Source: Buchnera aphidicola (Periphyllus testudinaceus)
GTDB taxonomy: Bacteria; Pseudomonadota; Gammaproteobacteria; Enterobacterales; Enterobacteriaceae
Length of the DNA: 64,000 bases
Direction: 5' to 3'
Assembly (NCBI RefSeq): GCF_964059035.1
Contig: NZ_OZ060380.1
Coordinates: 124,001 to 188,000 of the forward strand
Notes under the pieces: model-generated
Told to the model about the DNA's origin: nothing
The model's database searches: none
What the model saw: only the letters and a program-made list of their open reading frames with translations
Made by a program: the position numbers and the translations under genes
Shown here: positions 1 through 11,011 of the stretch, one piece after another
Position numbering within the stretch: the first letter of the stretch is position 1
Layout of the letters: every line of letters starts with the position of its first letter

Positions 1-568
1 AGAATATTCTTCAAAAGAAGCATTAGATTGGGGAGTTACTGGAGCAGGATTAAGAGCTACTGGTGTAAATTTTGATGTAAGAAAATTAAGACCTTATTCA
101 GGATATCAAAATTTTGATTTTGAGGTTCCTTTAGGAAATGGGGTTAGTGATTGTTATAGTAGAGTTATGTTAAAAGTTGAAGAAATATATCAAAGTTTAA
201 AAATTTTAGAGCAATGTTTAAAAAATATGCCTGAAGGAGAATATAAATCTAATCATCCTTTAACTACTCCTCCTAATAAAAAACATACTCTTCAAAATAT
301 AGAAACTTTAATTACTCATTTTTTGCAAGTTTCTTGGGGAACTGTAATTCCTTGTGGAGAAAGTTTTCAAATGATTGAAGCAACAAAAGGGATAAATAGT
401 TATTATATAATTAGTGATGGCGGCACAATGAGTTATAGAACTAGAATACGAACACCTAGTTTTCCTCATTTACAACAAATTCCTTCAGTTATTAAAAATC
501 ATGTAATATCAGATTTAATTACATATTTGGGAAGTATTGATTTTGTGATGTCTGATGTAGATAGGTAA
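1..568 (+). CDS. nuoCD: NADH-quinone oxidoreductase subunit C/D, C-terminal part (5' end outside window)
   Basis: The frame is open from base 2 to the stop at 566-568, so this is the end of a longer gene running in from the left. The first visible residues (about 189 in all) match the C-terminal third of the NuoD half of E. coli NuoCD: the TGAGLRATG segment, [45 protein letters not shown] and the ending [12 protein letters not shown]. NuoD forms part of the peripheral arm of complex I next to the quinone site. The ATG at 167 is an internal methionine, not a start. The stop lies 6 bp before nuoE. Confidence 0.96.
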   Translation, partial: EYSSKEALDWGVTGAGLRATGVNFDVRKLRPYSGYQNFDFEVPLGNGVSDCYSRVMLKVEEIYQSLKILEQCLKNMPEGEYKSNHPLTTPPNKKHTLQNIETLITHFLQVSWGTVIPCGESFQMIEATKGINSYYIISDGGTMSYRTRIRTPSFPHLQQIPSVIKNHVISDLITYLGSIDFVMSDVDR

Positions 569-574
569 AATACA

Positions 575-1069
575 ATGATGAAAAATAATAGTAAAGATAA
601 AATTTATATTAATTCTTTAATTAAAAACGAAATTAATAAAATACAAAATAATTTTAAAAATAATCAATCAATTTTGATTGAATCTTTAAAAATTGTACAA
701 AAGTATTATGGATGGGTATCTGATAGTTCTATTGAGTTTCTTTCTAAAATATTAAATTTATCTACAAGTAATATAGATAGTGTTGCTACTTTTTATAGTC
801 AAATTTTCAGAAAACCTGTAGGTCGTTATGTTATAAAAATTTGTGATAGTATGGTTTGTTATATTACAGGATATAAAAAAATTAAAAAAGTAATTCAAAA
901 ACATTTAAAAATTAAATTTGGAGAAACGACTATAGATAAAAATTTTACTTTTCTTCCAATTTGTTGTTTAGGTGCTTGTTATAAAAGCCCGGTAGTTATG
1001 ATAAATAATAAAACATATTTCTGTGTAAAAAAGAAATTTATTTTAAAATTATTGGATTCTATAAAATGA
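575..1069 (+). CDS. nuoE: NADH-quinone oxidoreductase subunit E
   Basis: NuoE carries the N1a [2Fe-2S] cluster in the NADH-dehydrogenase module of complex I. The 164 residues match the E. coli length of about 166. The four cluster ligands are visible as C90 and C95 (ICDSMVC) and C131 and C135 (CLGAC). Two ATGs in tandem (575 and 578) could each serve as the start; no strong ribosome binding site distinguishes them. The stop overlaps the nuoF start by 4 bp (ATGA), which suggests translational coupling. Confidence 0.96.
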   Translation: MMKNNSKDKIYINSLIKNEINKIQNNFKNNQSILIESLKIVQKYYGWVSDSSIEFLSKILNLSTSNIDSVATFYSQIFRKPVGRYVIKICDSMVCYITGYKKIKKVIQKHLKIKFGETTIDKNFTFLPICCLGACYKSPVVMINNKTYFCVKKKFILKLLDSIK

Positions 1070-2379
1070 AATTTAAAAATTTATCAGAAGAAACACATCC
1101 TTTGACTTGGAGATTTAGAAAAGATCAAAAAACAGTATGGATTAAAGAATATATTAAAAAAAATGGCTATTTTTCTTTAAGAAAATCTCTTATTGAAATG
1201 AATTCTAAAAAAATTATTAATAAAGTTTTAAAATCTGGATTAAAAGGTAGAGGTGGAGCAGGTTTTCAAACAGGATTAAAATGGAATTTAATGCCAAAAG
1301 ATGAGCATTTAAAAAAAAAATATTTAATATGTAATGCTGATGAAATGGAACCTGGAACATATAAAGATAGATGGATAATTGAAAATTGCCCGCATTTATT
1401 AATTGAAGGGATTATAATTAGTGCTTTTGCTTTAAATGTTTCTTGTGGGTATATATTTCTTAGAGGAGAATATATTGTACCGGAAAAAATATTAATTAGA
1501 GCTATAAATGAAGCATATGAAAATAATTTTTTAGGTAAGAATATTTTAAATACTAATTTTTCTTTTGATTTACATTTGCATACTGGAGCAGGGAGATATA
1601 TTTGTGGAGAAGAAACAGCTTTAATAAATTCTTTGGAAGGAAAAAGAGCTAATCCAAGGTTAAAACCTCCTTTTCCTTCAAATTTAGGTTTATGGGGTTA
1701 TCCAACATGTGTAAATAATGTAGAAACTTTATCAAATATTCCTGCTATTATTTCTAATTCTACAAATTGGTATAAAAAATTATCTAAAAATGAAGATTCT
1801 GGAACAAAATTAATGGGTTTTTCTGGTTCTGTAAAAAATCCAGGAATATGGGAGCTTCCTTTTGGAACAACAGCTAGGGAAATATTAGAAGATTATGCTC
1901 ATGGAGTGAAAGATAATTTAAAATTAAAAGCATGGTTACCTGGTGGCGCAGGAACTAATTTTTTAATTGAAAAACATATTGATGTAAAAATGGGTTTTTT
2001 AAGTATACAAAATATAGGTAGTCGATTAGGTACTGGATTAGCAGTAGCTATAGATAATAAAATAAATATTGTATCTTTTGTATTAAACTTAGAAAAATTT
2101 TTTTCTAGAGAATCATGTGGATTATGTACTCCTTGTAGAAATGGTCTTCCATGGATAGTAAATATTTTAAAATCTATAAAGAAGAAAAAAGGGAATATAG
2201 GAGATTTAAAATTATTAAAAAATTTATGTGAACAAATGGGTCCTGGAAAAACATTTTGTGCTCATGCTCCTGGAGCGGTTTCTCCTTTAAAAAGTGCTCT
2301 GAAATATTTTTATTCAGAATTTGAGTATGGAATTGTAAAAAATAAAAATAATTTTATAAAAGAAATTTCTGGAATATAA
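1066..2379 (+). CDS. nuoF: NADH-quinone oxidoreductase subunit F (FMN/NADH-binding)
   Basis: This is the complex I subunit that oxidises NADH. It binds FMN and one [4Fe-4S] cluster (N3). The glycine-rich nucleotide motif GRGGAGF is at residues 61-67. The cluster ligands are C351, C354 and C357 in SCGLCTPC, with C398 in FCAHAPG. Length is 437 aa against about 445 in E. coli. The start ATG overlaps the nuoE stop. A gap of about 120 bp of nearly pure A/T follows before nuoG, the longest spacer inside this operon. Confidence 0.97.
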   Translation: MKFKNLSEETHPLTWRFRKDQKTVWIKEYIKKNGYFSLRKSLIEMNSKKIINKVLKSGLKGRGGAGFQTGLKWNLMPKDEHLKKKYLICNADEMEPGTYKDRWIIENCPHLLIEGIIISAFALNVSCGYIFLRGEYIVPEKILIRAINEAYENNFLGKNILNTNFSFDLHLHTGAGRYICGEETALINSLEGKRANPRLKPPFPSNLGLWGYPTCVNNVETLSNIPAIISNSTNWYKKLSKNEDSGTKLMGFSGSVKNPGIWELPFGTTAREILEDYAHGVKDNLKLKAWLPGGAGTNFLIEKHIDVKMGFLSIQNIGSRLGTGLAVAIDNKINIVSFVLNLEKFFSRESCGLCTPCRNGLPWIVNILKSIKKKKGNIGDLKLLKNLCEQMGPGKTFCAHAPGAVSPLKSALKYFYSEFEYGIVKNKNNFIKEISGI

Positions 2380-2486
2380 TTTTTTTTAAAAATTTATAAA
2401 AATTTTTATAAATTTAATTTCTATAAACAAATATTTTTTTGTTTTTTTTTTTATTTTTTTACAAATTAAATTTTTTTAAAAAATTT

Positions 2487-2491
2487 GGAAG
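2487..2491 (+). promoter_or_regulatory. Ribosome binding site of nuoG
   Basis: GGAAG lies 8 bp before the ATG at 2500. It falls inside the longer frame that opens with TTG at 2485, so it argues that translation starts at 2500. Confidence 0.6.
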
Positions 2492-2499
2492 AATTTATT

Positions 2500-5220
2500 A
2501 TGACTAAAATTTATATAGATGGAGAAAAGTATTGTTCTAGTTTATCAAAAAATTTACTTGAAGTATGTTTAAATTTAGGATTTAATGTTCCTTATTTTTG
2601 TTGGCATCCAAAATTAGGAAGTGTAGGAGTATGTAGACAGTGCGCAATAAAAAAATATCAAGATAAAAATGATTCTATTGGAAGAATTGTAATGTCATGT
2701 ATGACTCCAGTTGAAAAAAACACAATTATTTCAATTAATGATAAAGAATCTATTTCTTATAGAAAAAATATTATTGAATTATTAATGTTAAATCATCCAC
2801 ATGATTGTCCTGTATGTGAAGAAGGAGGAAATTGTCATTTACAAGATATGACTGTCATGAATCAGCATTATTCTCGTCGTTATAGATTTAATAAAAAAGT
2901 TTATAAAAGTCAGTATTTAGGTTTTTTTATTTCACATGAAATGAATAGATGCATTACATGTTATAGATGTGTAAGATATTATAAAGATTATGCAGATGGA
3001 AAAGATTTTAATGTATATGGAGCAAATAGTAATATTTATTTTGGTAGATTTAAAAGTGGAGAATTAGAAAGCGAATATTCTGGAAATTTAATAGAAGTTT
3101 GTCCTACAGGAGTTTTTACAGATAAAACTTATTCAGAACATTATTCTAGAAAATGGGATCTTCAAAATGCTCCTAGTATTTGTTCACATTGCAGTATTGG
3201 ATGTAATATTATTGTAGGAGAAAGATATAATAAAATTATAAAAATAGAAAATAGATATCATAAAGATATTAATAATTATTTTTTATGTGATTTAGGGCGT
3301 TTTGGATATGGACATTCTAATTCTGTGAATAGACCTAAATATTGTTTTATAAAACAAAAAAATAAAAATAAAAAAATTGATTTTAAAAAAAATATTAAAA
3401 AAGTAGTAAAAATTCTTAAAAATTCTGAACAAATATTAGGAATTGGTTCTCCAAGAGCTAGTATTGAAACAAATTTTTCTTTAAAAGAATTAGTTGGACA
3501 AGAAAATTTTTCTACAGGGCTTATTGATATAGATCATAAATGTATAAAATTAATTTTAAAAATAGTAAAAAGTAATAATATTAAAATTCCTTCTTTAAAA
3601 GAAGTAGAGGAATATGATTCTATATTAGTTTTAGGGGAAGATATTACACAAACATCTTCTAGATTAGCTTTATCGATTAGACAAGCTCTTAAAAAGAGAT
3701 CTAAAAAATTTTTAAAAAATAATAAAATTGATGATTGGCATGCTTCTGCCATAAATAATATTCAAAAAAATAATAAAAAATTTTTGTTTTTAACTAATAC
3801 AAATAAAACCAAATTAGAAGATATTTCATCTTATACATATGTATCTAACATTAAAAATCAGGTTTATTTTTCTAATTATATTTTAAAAAATTTAAACAAA
3901 GAATTTGATGAATTTTTTATCTTAGAAGAAAATATAAAAGAGAAAATAACTTATATAACAGATGTACTTTTAAAATCAAAAAAAGTATTAATTGTTTCTG
4001 GATCTCATTCTAGAAATATATCTTTGATTAAATATGCATATAATATTTCATTAACATTAAAAAATTTAGGTATTAAAACTGGTTTAATTTTGTTAACTCC
4101 TTATTCAAATTCTTTAGGAGTGTCAATAATTAAAGGAAAATCTTTAGATGTTTCTTTAAAAAGAGTTAAGAAAAATAAAAATTCTACATTAATTGTTATA
4201 GAAAATGATTTATTTTGTTTTCTTTCTAATTTTTATTTAAAAAAAAAATTAAAACGATTTAAAAATATTATTGTTATGGATCATCAAAAAACTAAAATTT
4301 TTAAAAAAGCTAATATTACTTTTCCTGTAGCAAATTTTTTTGAAAGTATAGGAACGGTTATTAATTATGAGTTAAGAGCTCAGAGATTTTTTAAGGTATA
4401 TAATGCAAATTTTTATGATAAAAAAATTTCTATCAGATCTTCTTGGAGAATTTTAAATATCATTAATTTTAAATTAAATAAACATATTAAAATAATAAAA
4501 AATTTAGATGATCTTATTGATTTTTGTATTAAAAAAATTCCTTTTTTAAAAAATATTAAAAAAGCAGCTCCAAATTCATTATTTAAGATATTTGGACAAA
4601 AAATTCCTCGATTAACTAATCGGTCTAGTGGAAGAACTTCTTTAAGAGCAGATATTGATGTACATGAAATTAAACAAATGGATGATCATGATTCTATGTT
4701 TTCATTTTCAATGGAAGGAAGTTCAATATATAGAAAATATACATCTTTTTCTCCTTTTATTTGGTCTCCTCAATGGAATTCGTCTCAAGGATTACATAAA
4801 TTTAAAAAAGAATCTTCTGGAAGTTTTTTAAATAAAGATAAAAAAAAATTTTTATTATCTGTAAATATTAAAAGTTCTTTAGATTATTTAAAAAAATATA
4901 AAAATTCTTTTATTAATAATAAATGTCTTATAGTAGCTCCATATTATTTATTATTTGGAAGTGAAGAACTTAGTCAATATTCAGATATTATTAAACAAAA
5001 AATTTCTATACCGTATGTTTTTATTAATCCGTTAGATGCAAAACGTTTTAATATTTCTAACAAAAAAAAAGTAAGTTTTACTTGTTTAAATGATGTTTAT
5101 AATTTTATTGTTATATATTCGAATTCTTTAGAACTAGGTCAAATATCTTTACCAATAGGTCGACTAAAAATACCTGTTTCTCTTATTGGAAAACCAATAC
5201 AAGACTTAAAGGAAGTGTAA
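2500..5220 (+). CDS. nuoG: NADH-quinone oxidoreductase subunit G
   Basis: NuoG is the largest peripheral-arm subunit of complex I and carries a [2Fe-2S] cluster and several [4Fe-4S] clusters. The N-terminal ferredoxin-like part shows [17 protein letters not shown], the His-containing [13 protein letters not shown] segment and CITCYRCVR. The molybdopterin-oxidoreductase-like part begins with CSHCSIGC and a later Cys in CDLGRFGYG, the extra cluster found in the E. coli-type subunit. I chose ATG 2500 (906 aa, E. coli about 908) over TTG 2485 because MTKIYIDG aligns with the E. coli N-terminus and a ribosome binding site precedes it. The middle region (about residues 280-650) is rich in Lys and Asn and diverges most. 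Confidence 0.96.
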   Translation: MTKIYIDGEKYCSSLSKNLLEVCLNLGFNVPYFCWHPKLGSVGVCRQCAIKKYQDKNDSIGRIVMSCMTPVEKNTIISINDKESISYRKNIIELLMLNHPHDCPVCEEGGNCHLQDMTVMNQHYSRRYRFNKKVYKSQYLGFFISHEMNRCITCYRCVRYYKDYADGKDFNVYGANSNIYFGRFKSGELESEYSGNLIEVCPTGVFTDKTYSEHYSRKWDLQNAPSICSHCSIGCNIIVGERYNKIIKIENRYHKDINNYFLCDLGRFGYGHSNSVNRPKYCFIKQKNKNKKIDFKKNIKKVVKILKNSEQILGIGSPRASIETNFSLKELVGQENFSTGLIDIDHKCIKLILKIVKSNNIKIPSLKEVEEYDSILVLGEDITQTSSRLALSIRQALKKRSKKFLKNNKIDDWHASAINNIQKNNKKFLFLTNTNKTKLEDISSYTYVSNIKNQVYFSNYILKNLNKEFDEFFILEENIKEKITYITDVLLKSKKVLIVSGSHSRNISLIKYAYNISLTLKNLGIKTGLILLTPYSNSLGVSIIKGKSLDVSLKRVKKNKNSTLIVIENDLFCFLSNFYLKKKLKRFKNIIVMDHQKTKIFKKANITFPVANFFESIGTVINYELRAQRFFKVYNANFYDKKISIRSSWRILNIINFKLNKHIKIIKNLDDLIDFCIKKIPFLKNIKKAAPNSLFKIFGQKIPRLTNRSSGRTSLRADIDVHEIKQMDDHDSMFSFSMEGSSIYRKYTSFSPFIWSPQWNSSQGLHKFKKESSGSFLNKDKKKFLLSVNIKSSLDYLKKYKNSFINNKCLIVAPYYLLFGSEELSQYSDIIKQKISIPYVFINPLDAKRFNISNKKKVSFTCLNDVYNFIVIYSNSLELGQISLPIGRLKIPVSLIGKPIQDLKEV

Positions 5221-5221
5221 A

Positions 5222-6199
5222 ATGTATTATTTATTTTTAAAAAATAAATTTTTAATTTTGAATGTTTTTATGTCTTTTATTATTTTTTTTTCAATAGTGA
5301 TTTTTGGAGCAATGTTAACTGTTATTGAAAGGCGATTGTTGGCTCTTTTTCAAAATAGATATGGACCGAACAGAGTTGGTATATTTGGTTCTCTGCAATT
5401 ATTTGCGGATATGATTAAGATTTTTTTTAAGGAAGATTGGACTCCTAATTTTAGTAATAAAATTATTTTTATTTTATCTCCTATTTTAGCTTTTAGTATA
5501 ATGCTTTTAGTATCTATTATAATTCCATTTTCTGTTTCTGAATGTATTTTAAATTTAAAAATTGGCATATTATTTTTTTTAATGATGGCTAGTTTATCTA
5601 TTTATTCAATATTATTAGCTGGATGGTCAAGTAATAATAAATATTCTTATTTAGGAGCTATAAGAGCTTCTGCGCAAACTTTAAGTTATGAAGTTTTTCT
5701 TGGTTTATCAGTTATGGGAACTGTAGTGAGAGCTGGTTCTTTTAACTTATTAGATATAGTAAAAAGTCAAGAACATTTATGGAATTTTTTTCCTCAGTTT
5801 CTTGGATTTTTATCTTTTTTTATTTGTTCTTTAGCGATTTGTCATAGACATCCTTTTGATCAACCTGAATCAGAACAAGAGTTGGCTGATGGTTATCATA
5901 TTGAATATTCTGGAATGAAATTTGGAATGTTTTTTATTGGAGAATATATATCTATGATAATTATGTCGTTTTTAATTACAACTTTATTTTTTGGTGGATT
6001 TTATGGATTTTTCTTTGCATCTTTTTTTTGGTTTTTTTTAAAATCTTTATTTTTTCTTTTTCTTTTTATTTTAATACGCGCTTCTTTACCGCGTCCTAGG
6101 TATGATCAAGTAATGATTTTTGGTTGGATAATATGTTTTCCAATGACATTAATTAATTTACTTTTAGTGAGTTTTTTTACTCTATATTATAAATTATAA
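5222..6199 (+). CDS. nuoH: NADH-quinone oxidoreductase subunit H
   Basis: NuoH is the membrane subunit joining the peripheral and membrane arms and forming part of the quinone chamber. It has 325 aa, the same as in E. coli, with about eight hydrophobic segments. Hallmark loops are intact: [18 protein letters not shown] near the N-terminus, and the acidic loop [17 protein letters not shown] followed by [11 protein letters not shown]. The start is 1 bp after the nuoG stop, so a GGAAG inside the end of nuoG is the probable ribosome binding site. Confidence 0.97.
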   Translation: MYYLFLKNKFLILNVFMSFIIFFSIVIFGAMLTVIERRLLALFQNRYGPNRVGIFGSLQLFADMIKIFFKEDWTPNFSNKIIFILSPILAFSIMLLVSIIIPFSVSECILNLKIGILFFLMMASLSIYSILLAGWSSNNKYSYLGAIRASAQTLSYEVFLGLSVMGTVVRAGSFNLLDIVKSQEHLWNFFPQFLGFLSFFICSLAICHRHPFDQPESEQELADGYHIEYSGMKFGMFFIGEYISMIIMSFLITTLFFGGFYGFFFASFFWFFLKSLFFLFLFILIRASLPRPRYDQVMIFGWIICFPMTLINLLLVSFFTLYYKL

Positions 6200-6202
6200 A
6201 AT

Positions 6203-6206
6203 GGAG
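6203..6206 (+). promoter_or_regulatory. Ribosome binding site of nuoI
   Basis: GGAG lies 6 bp before the ATG at 6213 and overlaps the upstream ATG at 6201. It favours 6213 as the real start. Confidence 0.6.
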
Positions 6207-6212
6207 AATATT

Positions 6213-6755
6213 ATGTTTTTGAAAAAAATTTTTAGAAGCATTATGTCTCAAATAAGTAGTATTTTTTTAATATTTATGAATTCATTTTCTAAAAGAGAAA
6301 CAAAATTATATCCAGAAGAATCGGTAAAATTGTCTCCTAGATATAGAGGTAGAATTGTTTTAACTAGAAATAAAAATAAGACAGAGCGTTGTGTTGCTTG
6401 TAATTTATGCGCTGTAGTTTGTCCTGTTAGTTGTATTTCTTTACAAAAAGAAAATTTAAAGAATAATCGTTGGCATGCTAAGTTTTTTAGAATAAATTTT
6501 TCTAGATGTATATTTTGTGGTTTATGTGAAGAATCTTGTCCTACTGCAGCTATTCAATTAATTCCTGATTTTGAATTATCTGAGTATAAAAGACAAGATT
6601 TAATATATGAAAAAGAAGATTTATTAATTTCTGGACCTGGTAAATATCCTGATTATGATTTTTATAAATATTCTGGAGTATCTATAAAAGAACCAAAAAA
6701 TATTAATAAGAATAAAAAAACGAACACAGTAGATTTAAAAAGTCTTTTACCTTAG
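6213..6755 (+). CDS. nuoI: NADH-quinone oxidoreductase subunit I (two [4Fe-4S])
   Basis: NuoI is the 8Fe ferredoxin-like subunit that passes electrons toward the quinone. Two classical motifs are present: [12 protein letters not shown] and [12 protein letters not shown]. The conserved YRGRIVLTR precedes the first motif, and SGPGKYP and the ending SLLP match E. coli. With the start at 6213 the protein is 180 aa, equal to E. coli. An in-frame ATG at 6201 would add four residues but would bury the ribosome binding site. Confidence 0.96.
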   Translation: MFLKKIFRSIMSQISSIFLIFMNSFSKRETKLYPEESVKLSPRYRGRIVLTRNKNKTERCVACNLCAVVCPVSCISLQKENLKNNRWHAKFFRINFSRCIFCGLCEESCPTAAIQLIPDFELSEYKRQDLIYEKEDLLISGPGKYPDYDFYKYSGVSIKEPKNINKNKKTNTVDLKSLLP

Positions 6756-6764
6756 GAAAAATTT

Positions 6765-7271
6765 ATGAATATTTTTTTTTATATTTTTAGTTTGATTTCA
6801 ATTATATCTATTATATTTTTAATTTTTCAAAAAAATCCTATTTACTCTTTATTATATTTAATAGTTTCATTTTTATCTTTTTCAGGAATATATTTTTCTA
6901 TTGGGGCGCTATTTATAGGATCTTTAGAAACAATTATTTATGCTGGAGCTATAATGGTTCTGTTTATATTTGTAATTATGATATTAAATTTAAAAGTTAA
7001 AAATATGAATAAAAAAAGAAAATTTTTTTCTAAAAAGATATTTGCTTTTTCTGTTTTTTTATCATTATTTTTATTTTTTATAATTTTTAATATATTTTAT
7101 GAAATAGATGATCAAAATATAGATATAAATTTTTTTGATATTAAAATGATTGGTGTAATTTTATTTCATAAATATATATGGTTTGTAGAATTTTCTTCTG
7201 TATTATTGTTATCAGCATTAATAATTGTTTTTCATTTATTTAGTAATAAAAAATATATTAAAAATAAATAA
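6765..7271 (+). CDS. nuoJ: NADH-quinone oxidoreductase subunit J
   Basis: NuoJ is a small membrane subunit of complex I. It has 168 aa against about 184 in E. coli, with five hydrophobic segments. The conserved stretch GSLETIIYAGAIMVLFIFVI, which holds the pi-bulge helix of this subunit, is visible at about residues 50-70. The C-terminal loop is shortened. A GGAAA ribosome binding site precedes the ATG by a few bases. Confidence 0.95.
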   Translation: MNIFFYIFSLISIISIIFLIFQKNPIYSLLYLIVSFLSFSGIYFSIGALFIGSLETIIYAGAIMVLFIFVIMILNLKVKNMNKKRKFFSKKIFAFSVFLSLFLFFIIFNIFYEIDDQNIDINFFDIKMIGVILFHKYIWFVEFSSVLLLSALIIVFHLFSNKKYIKNK

Positions 7272-7280
7272 TATTTTATT

Positions 7281-7284
7281 GGAG
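7281..7284 (+). promoter_or_regulatory. Ribosome binding site of nuoK
   Basis: GGAG lies 6 bp before a TTG codon at 7291. No ATG is in a suitable place, so this site decides the nuoK start. Confidence 0.65.
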
Positions 7285-7290
7285 AAAATT

Positions 7291-7593
7291 TTGATAACTA
7301 TTTCGAATGGTTTAATTTTATCAACAATTTTGTTTTGTTTAGGGTTTTTGTGTTTAGTGATGAGAAGAAATTTGTTTTATGTTCTTTTAGGATTAGAAAT
7401 TATGATTAATTCTGTAGCTTTTTTTTTAGTATTTATAGGAAATTATTGGAATCAAATAGATGGTCAAATAATGTATATTTTTATAATTACTATAGCGGCT
7501 GCAGAAGCAGGTATTGGTTTAGCTTTTTTAATAAATATTTATAAATACAAAAATACTTTAGATATGGACACTTTCAGAGAGAGAAAAAAATGA
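7291..7593 (+). CDS. nuoK: NADH-quinone oxidoreductase subunit K (TTG start)
   Basis: NuoK is a three-helix proton-channel subunit of complex I. From TTG 7291 the protein is exactly 100 aa, the E. coli length. The sequence after the start (NGLILSTILFCLGF, then RRNLFYVLLGLEIMINS) aligns without gaps. The Glu in GLEIMIN and the second Glu in AAAEAGIGLA are retained. The frame is open upstream to 7225, but that would overlap nuoJ and lacks homology. The stop overlaps the nuoL start by 4 bp. Confidence 0.93.
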   Translation: MITISNGLILSTILFCLGFLCLVMRRNLFYVLLGLEIMINSVAFFLVFIGNYWNQIDGQIMYIFIITIAAAEAGIGLAFLINIYKYKNTLDMDTFRERKK

Positions 7594-9422
7594 ATTTATT
7601 ATTTCCGATAATTTTTTTTCCTTTAATAAGTTTTTTATTAACTGTTTTATCTAAAAACAAATTTTCAATTTCTTTTTATAACATTATTGGAACTTTACCA
7701 ACTTTTATTTGTTTTTTATTAATAAATTATATTTGTATAAATTATTTTAATTCTATTAATTTTCATTCTTTTAAAGTTTTTTGGAATTGGATTATTGTTG
7801 ATTCTGTTTATATTAATTTTAGTTTTTTAATAGATAAATTATCTTTAACAATGTTACAAGTTATTACAGGAGTTGGTTTTTTAATACAAATTTTTTCTTG
7901 TTGGTATATGAGTTATAAAAAAGATGTAAGTAGATTTTTTTCTTATATAAATTTATTTATTTTTGGAATGATTTTATTAGTTTTATCAGATAATTTTTTA
8001 TTAATGTATTTAGCATGGGAAATAGTAGGTTTTTGTTCGTATGCGTTGATTGGTTTTTATTATAAAAATTTGTCTAATATTAAATCTTCTATGAAAGCAT
8101 TAGTTATTACTAGAATAGGTGATTTTTTTATTTTATTAGCTATTTTTTTGTTATTTTTTAAATTTAAAACGTTAAATTTTTATGAATTAAATAATATTTT
8201 TCATTCAATAAAATTAATTGATAATAATTTTTTTAATTTAATTAGTTTTTTAATTTTAGTTGGATCTATTGCAAAATCTGCTCAATTTCCTTTGCAAACT
8301 TGGTTAACTAAAGCTATGGTTGGACCAACTCCAGTATCTGCTTTAATACATTCGGCAACAATGATTACTGCTGGGGTATATTTAATTTTAAGGTTGCATA
8401 ATTTATTTTTATTGTCGAATAAAATTTTGTTTTTGGTATCTTTTTTAGGTGCGTGCACTATTTTAATATCTAGTTTTTCTGCTATATTTGAAAAAGATTT
8501 GAAAAGAATTTTAGCGTATTCTACAATGAGTCAAGTTGGTTATATGTTTTTAGGTCTAGGAATGAAATTGTGGATTCCTGTTTTAGCACATTTAGTTTCG
8601 CATTCTTTTTTTAAAGCTTTATTATTTCTTTCTTCTGGTTCGTTAATTTTTTCTTGTTCTAAAGAACAAAATATTCTTAAAATGGGTGGATTAAAGAATT
8701 TTTTACCTTTTTTACATATTTGTTTTATTTTTGGATTATTTTCATTAATTGGATTTCCGATTATTACATCTAGTTTTTATACAAAAGGTTCTATTATTTG
8801 GGAATCTTTTAATCAGAAATATTATTTTTTCTTTTTAGTTGGTTTAATTGGATCATTTTTAACTTCTATATATTCTTCACGTATGTTTTTTTTAATTTTT
8901 TATAGAAATTCTATTATAAAAATTAAATTGGTAAAAAGTTTTTTACATTATTTTTCTTTATTAATATTTTGTTCTTTATCAACGGTTTTATCATTAATTT
9001 TATTTTTTCCATTTTTAAATATATCAATTTTACAAGATATTTTAAATTTAAAAAAAATGATTTTTGAATTTTTTGTTTCATTGGTATCTTTTTTTGGAAT
9101 TTTTATTTCATATTATTTTTTTATTATTAAATATAATACAATTTTTAAATCAATAAATAAAAAAAAATATTTTTTTTATTTTAGATTTTTAGATAAAAAT
9201 TTTGGATTAGATTATTTATATAAATATATTTTTATTAAACCGTTTTATTTGTTAAAAAAAATATTTTTTATAGATTATATTAAAAAAATAATTAATTTAA
9301 TTAAATTTATTTTAAAATTATTAAATTATTGTTTAACAATTTTTGAAAATGGACATTTAAATTTATATATTTTATCTATTTTTACTGGAACTATATTAAT
9401 TTTTTTTAATTTTTTTATATAG
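7590..9422 (+). CDS. nuoL: NADH-quinone oxidoreductase subunit L (antiporter-like)
   Basis: NuoL is the distal proton-pumping subunit of complex I, with many transmembrane helices and a long lateral helix. Length is 610 aa against 613 in E. coli. Conserved segments include YLAWEIVGFCSYALIGF, the lysine-bearing QFPLQTWLTKAMVGPTPVS, the HSATMITAGVYLI helix, TMSQVGYMFLGLG and HSFFKALLFLSSG. The C-terminal 200 residues are Phe/Ile/Lys-rich and weakly conserved, which is common for this helix under AT pressure. The start overlaps nuoK. Confidence 0.97.
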   Translation: MNLLFPIIFFPLISFLLTVLSKNKFSISFYNIIGTLPTFICFLLINYICINYFNSINFHSFKVFWNWIIVDSVYINFSFLIDKLSLTMLQVITGVGFLIQIFSCWYMSYKKDVSRFFSYINLFIFGMILLVLSDNFLLMYLAWEIVGFCSYALIGFYYKNLSNIKSSMKALVITRIGDFFILLAIFLLFFKFKTLNFYELNNIFHSIKLIDNNFFNLISFLILVGSIAKSAQFPLQTWLTKAMVGPTPVSALIHSATMITAGVYLILRLHNLFLLSNKILFLVSFLGACTILISSFSAIFEKDLKRILAYSTMSQVGYMFLGLGMKLWIPVLAHLVSHSFFKALLFLSSGSLIFSCSKEQNILKMGGLKNFLPFLHICFIFGLFSLIGFPIITSSFYTKGSIIWESFNQKYYFFFLVGLIGSFLTSIYSSRMFFLIFYRNSIIKIKLVKSFLHYFSLLIFCSLSTVLSLILFFPFLNISILQDILNLKKMIFEFFVSLVSFFGIFISYYFFIIKYNTIFKSINKKKYFFYFRFLDKNFGLDYLYKYIFIKPFYLLKKIFFIDYIKKIINLIKFILKLLNYCLTIFENGHLNLYILSIFTGTILIFFNFFI

Positions 9423-9492
9423 TTTTTAATATTTATAATATTTAGATAAGAAATTTTTTTTATTTCTTTCTTAAAAATAGGACTATTGAATT

Positions 9493-10998
9493 ATGTGTCT
9501 TTATTTATTAATTTTATTACCTTGTTTAGGAGGTATTTTTTCTTGGATTTCAGAAAAAATAAATAAAAAAATACCTTTTTGGATTTCTTTATTTTTTATA
9601 TTTTTAATGTTCATAGTAGTATTAGATATATTTTTTAAAAATTATTTATTTACAGATTATTCAATTAATTTATGGGATTTAGAATATTGCATACCATGGA
9701 TAAAAAATTTGGGAGTAAGTTTTCATTTAGGAATTGATAGAATTTCATTTTTAATGATTATGCTAACAATTTTTTTATCTTTTATTTCTATTTTATTGAC
9801 ATGGAACGAAAATATTAAAAAAATTGGATTTTTTTATTTTTGTATTATGTTGATAATTTCTAGTATAATGGGAATTTTTTTGTCTTTAGATCTTTTTTTA
9901 TTTTTTATTTTTTGGGAAATTATAATTATTCCAACGTATTTTTTATCTATTTTTTATGGTAGAAAAAAAATTTTTTCTTTAAAACAATTAAATTCTTCAA
10001 ATGAGTATTTAATATATTCACAGATATCTGGAATAATATTATTATGTTCGATTCTTGGTTTAGTTACAAATTATTATTTTCAGTATCATATTTGGACTTT
10101 TGATTATAATCTTTTAAAAAATCTTATTTTAGATAGAAAAACAGAATTTTTTTTAATGTTTGGTTTTTTTATTTCTTTTATTATTAAAGTACCTTTAATT
10201 CCTTTTCATAGTTGGTTTCCAAATTTTCATAGAAATACTTCAGTAACTGGATCGTTTGATTTAATTGGTATTATAATAAAAGTTGCTATATATAGTATTT
10301 TACGTTTTAATATTTTTTTATTTCCAAAATCATCTTTATATTTTTCTAATTATTTTTGTCTCTTTTTTTTATTAAGTATATTTTATAGTATATTTTTAGC
10401 ATTTTCTCAAAATAGTATTAAAAAAATTATAGCATATACGTCTATTTCTCATATGAGTTTTATTTTAATTTCAATTTATTCTGGAAGTTTTATTTCTTAT
10501 CAAGGAATTATTTTGCAAATAGTTTCTTATAGTATTTCAACTTCTGCTTTAATTATTTTAACAAAAATATTATATAAAAATTTTAAAACTGATAATTTTA
10601 AAAAAATGTCAGGTTTGTGGAAAATAATGAATTTTGTTCCTGGATTTTTTTTATTTTTTGTTATGTCTAATTTAGGAATTCCTGGAACAGGGAATTTTGT
10701 TGGTGAATTTTTGATGTTATTAGGAAGTTTTAAATTTTTTCCTATAATTATTAGTTTTTCTATGATTGGATTAATTTTTTTATTAATTTGTTTTTTAAAT
10801 ATATTTCATAAGATATTTTATGGGCCGTGTAATGTATCTTTTATTTCATGTCAAATTTCTAAATTAGAGTTTTTTATTTTATTAATATTATCTTTTTTTA
10901 TTATTTTTATTGGATTATATCCTAATATAATATTACAATTTGTTAATTCTTCTATGCTTCATATTAGTGAAAGAATGCCTCATATTATTTTAAATTAA
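9493..10998 (+). CDS. nuoM: NADH-quinone oxidoreductase subunit M (antiporter-like)
   Basis: NuoM is the second antiporter-like proton-pumping subunit. It has 501 aa against about 509 in E. coli. The key charged residues are mostly kept: Glu in FFIFWEIIIIP, Lys in FIIKVPLIPFHSW, Lys in IIIKVAIYS, His in YTSISHMSF and Glu in GTGNFVGEF. At residue 346 (QIVSYSIST) a Tyr stands where E. coli has the His of the AHGLS motif. The usual LPDAH is FPNFH here. The spacer from nuoL is 70 bp with no promoter I could support. Confidence 0.96.
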   Translation: MCLYLLILLPCLGGIFSWISEKINKKIPFWISLFFIFLMFIVVLDIFFKNYLFTDYSINLWDLEYCIPWIKNLGVSFHLGIDRISFLMIMLTIFLSFISILLTWNENIKKIGFFYFCIMLIISSIMGIFLSLDLFLFFIFWEIIIIPTYFLSIFYGRKKIFSLKQLNSSNEYLIYSQISGIILLCSILGLVTNYYFQYHIWTFDYNLLKNLILDRKTEFFLMFGFFISFIIKVPLIPFHSWFPNFHRNTSVTGSFDLIGIIIKVAIYSILRFNIFLFPKSSLYFSNYFCLFFLLSIFYSIFLAFSQNSIKKIIAYTSISHMSFILISIYSGSFISYQGIILQIVSYSISTSALIILTKILYKNFKTDNFKKMSGLWKIMNFVPGFFLFFVMSNLGIPGTGNFVGEFLMLLGSFKFFPIIISFSMIGLIFLLICFLNIFHKIFYGPCNVSFISCQISKLEFFILLILSFFIIFIGLYPNIILQFVNSSMLHISERMPHIILN

Positions 10999-11003
10999 GG
11001 TGA
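10997..11003 (+). promoter_or_regulatory. Ribosome binding site of nuoN
   Basis: AAGGTGA overlaps the nuoM stop and lies 8 bp before the ATG at 11012. It contains the GTG at 11000 that would otherwise look like a start. Confidence 0.6.
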
Positions 11004-11011
11004 AATATATA

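Noticed and set aside
167..568. ATG at 167 as the start of a small 133-aa gene.
   Set aside because: The frame is open to the window edge and matches NuoD continuously from base 2, so it is an internal Met.
9448..9468. AAGAAAT/ATTTCTT hairpin between nuoL and nuoM.
   Set aside because: Only seven A/T-heavy pairs within an operon; expected by chance here.
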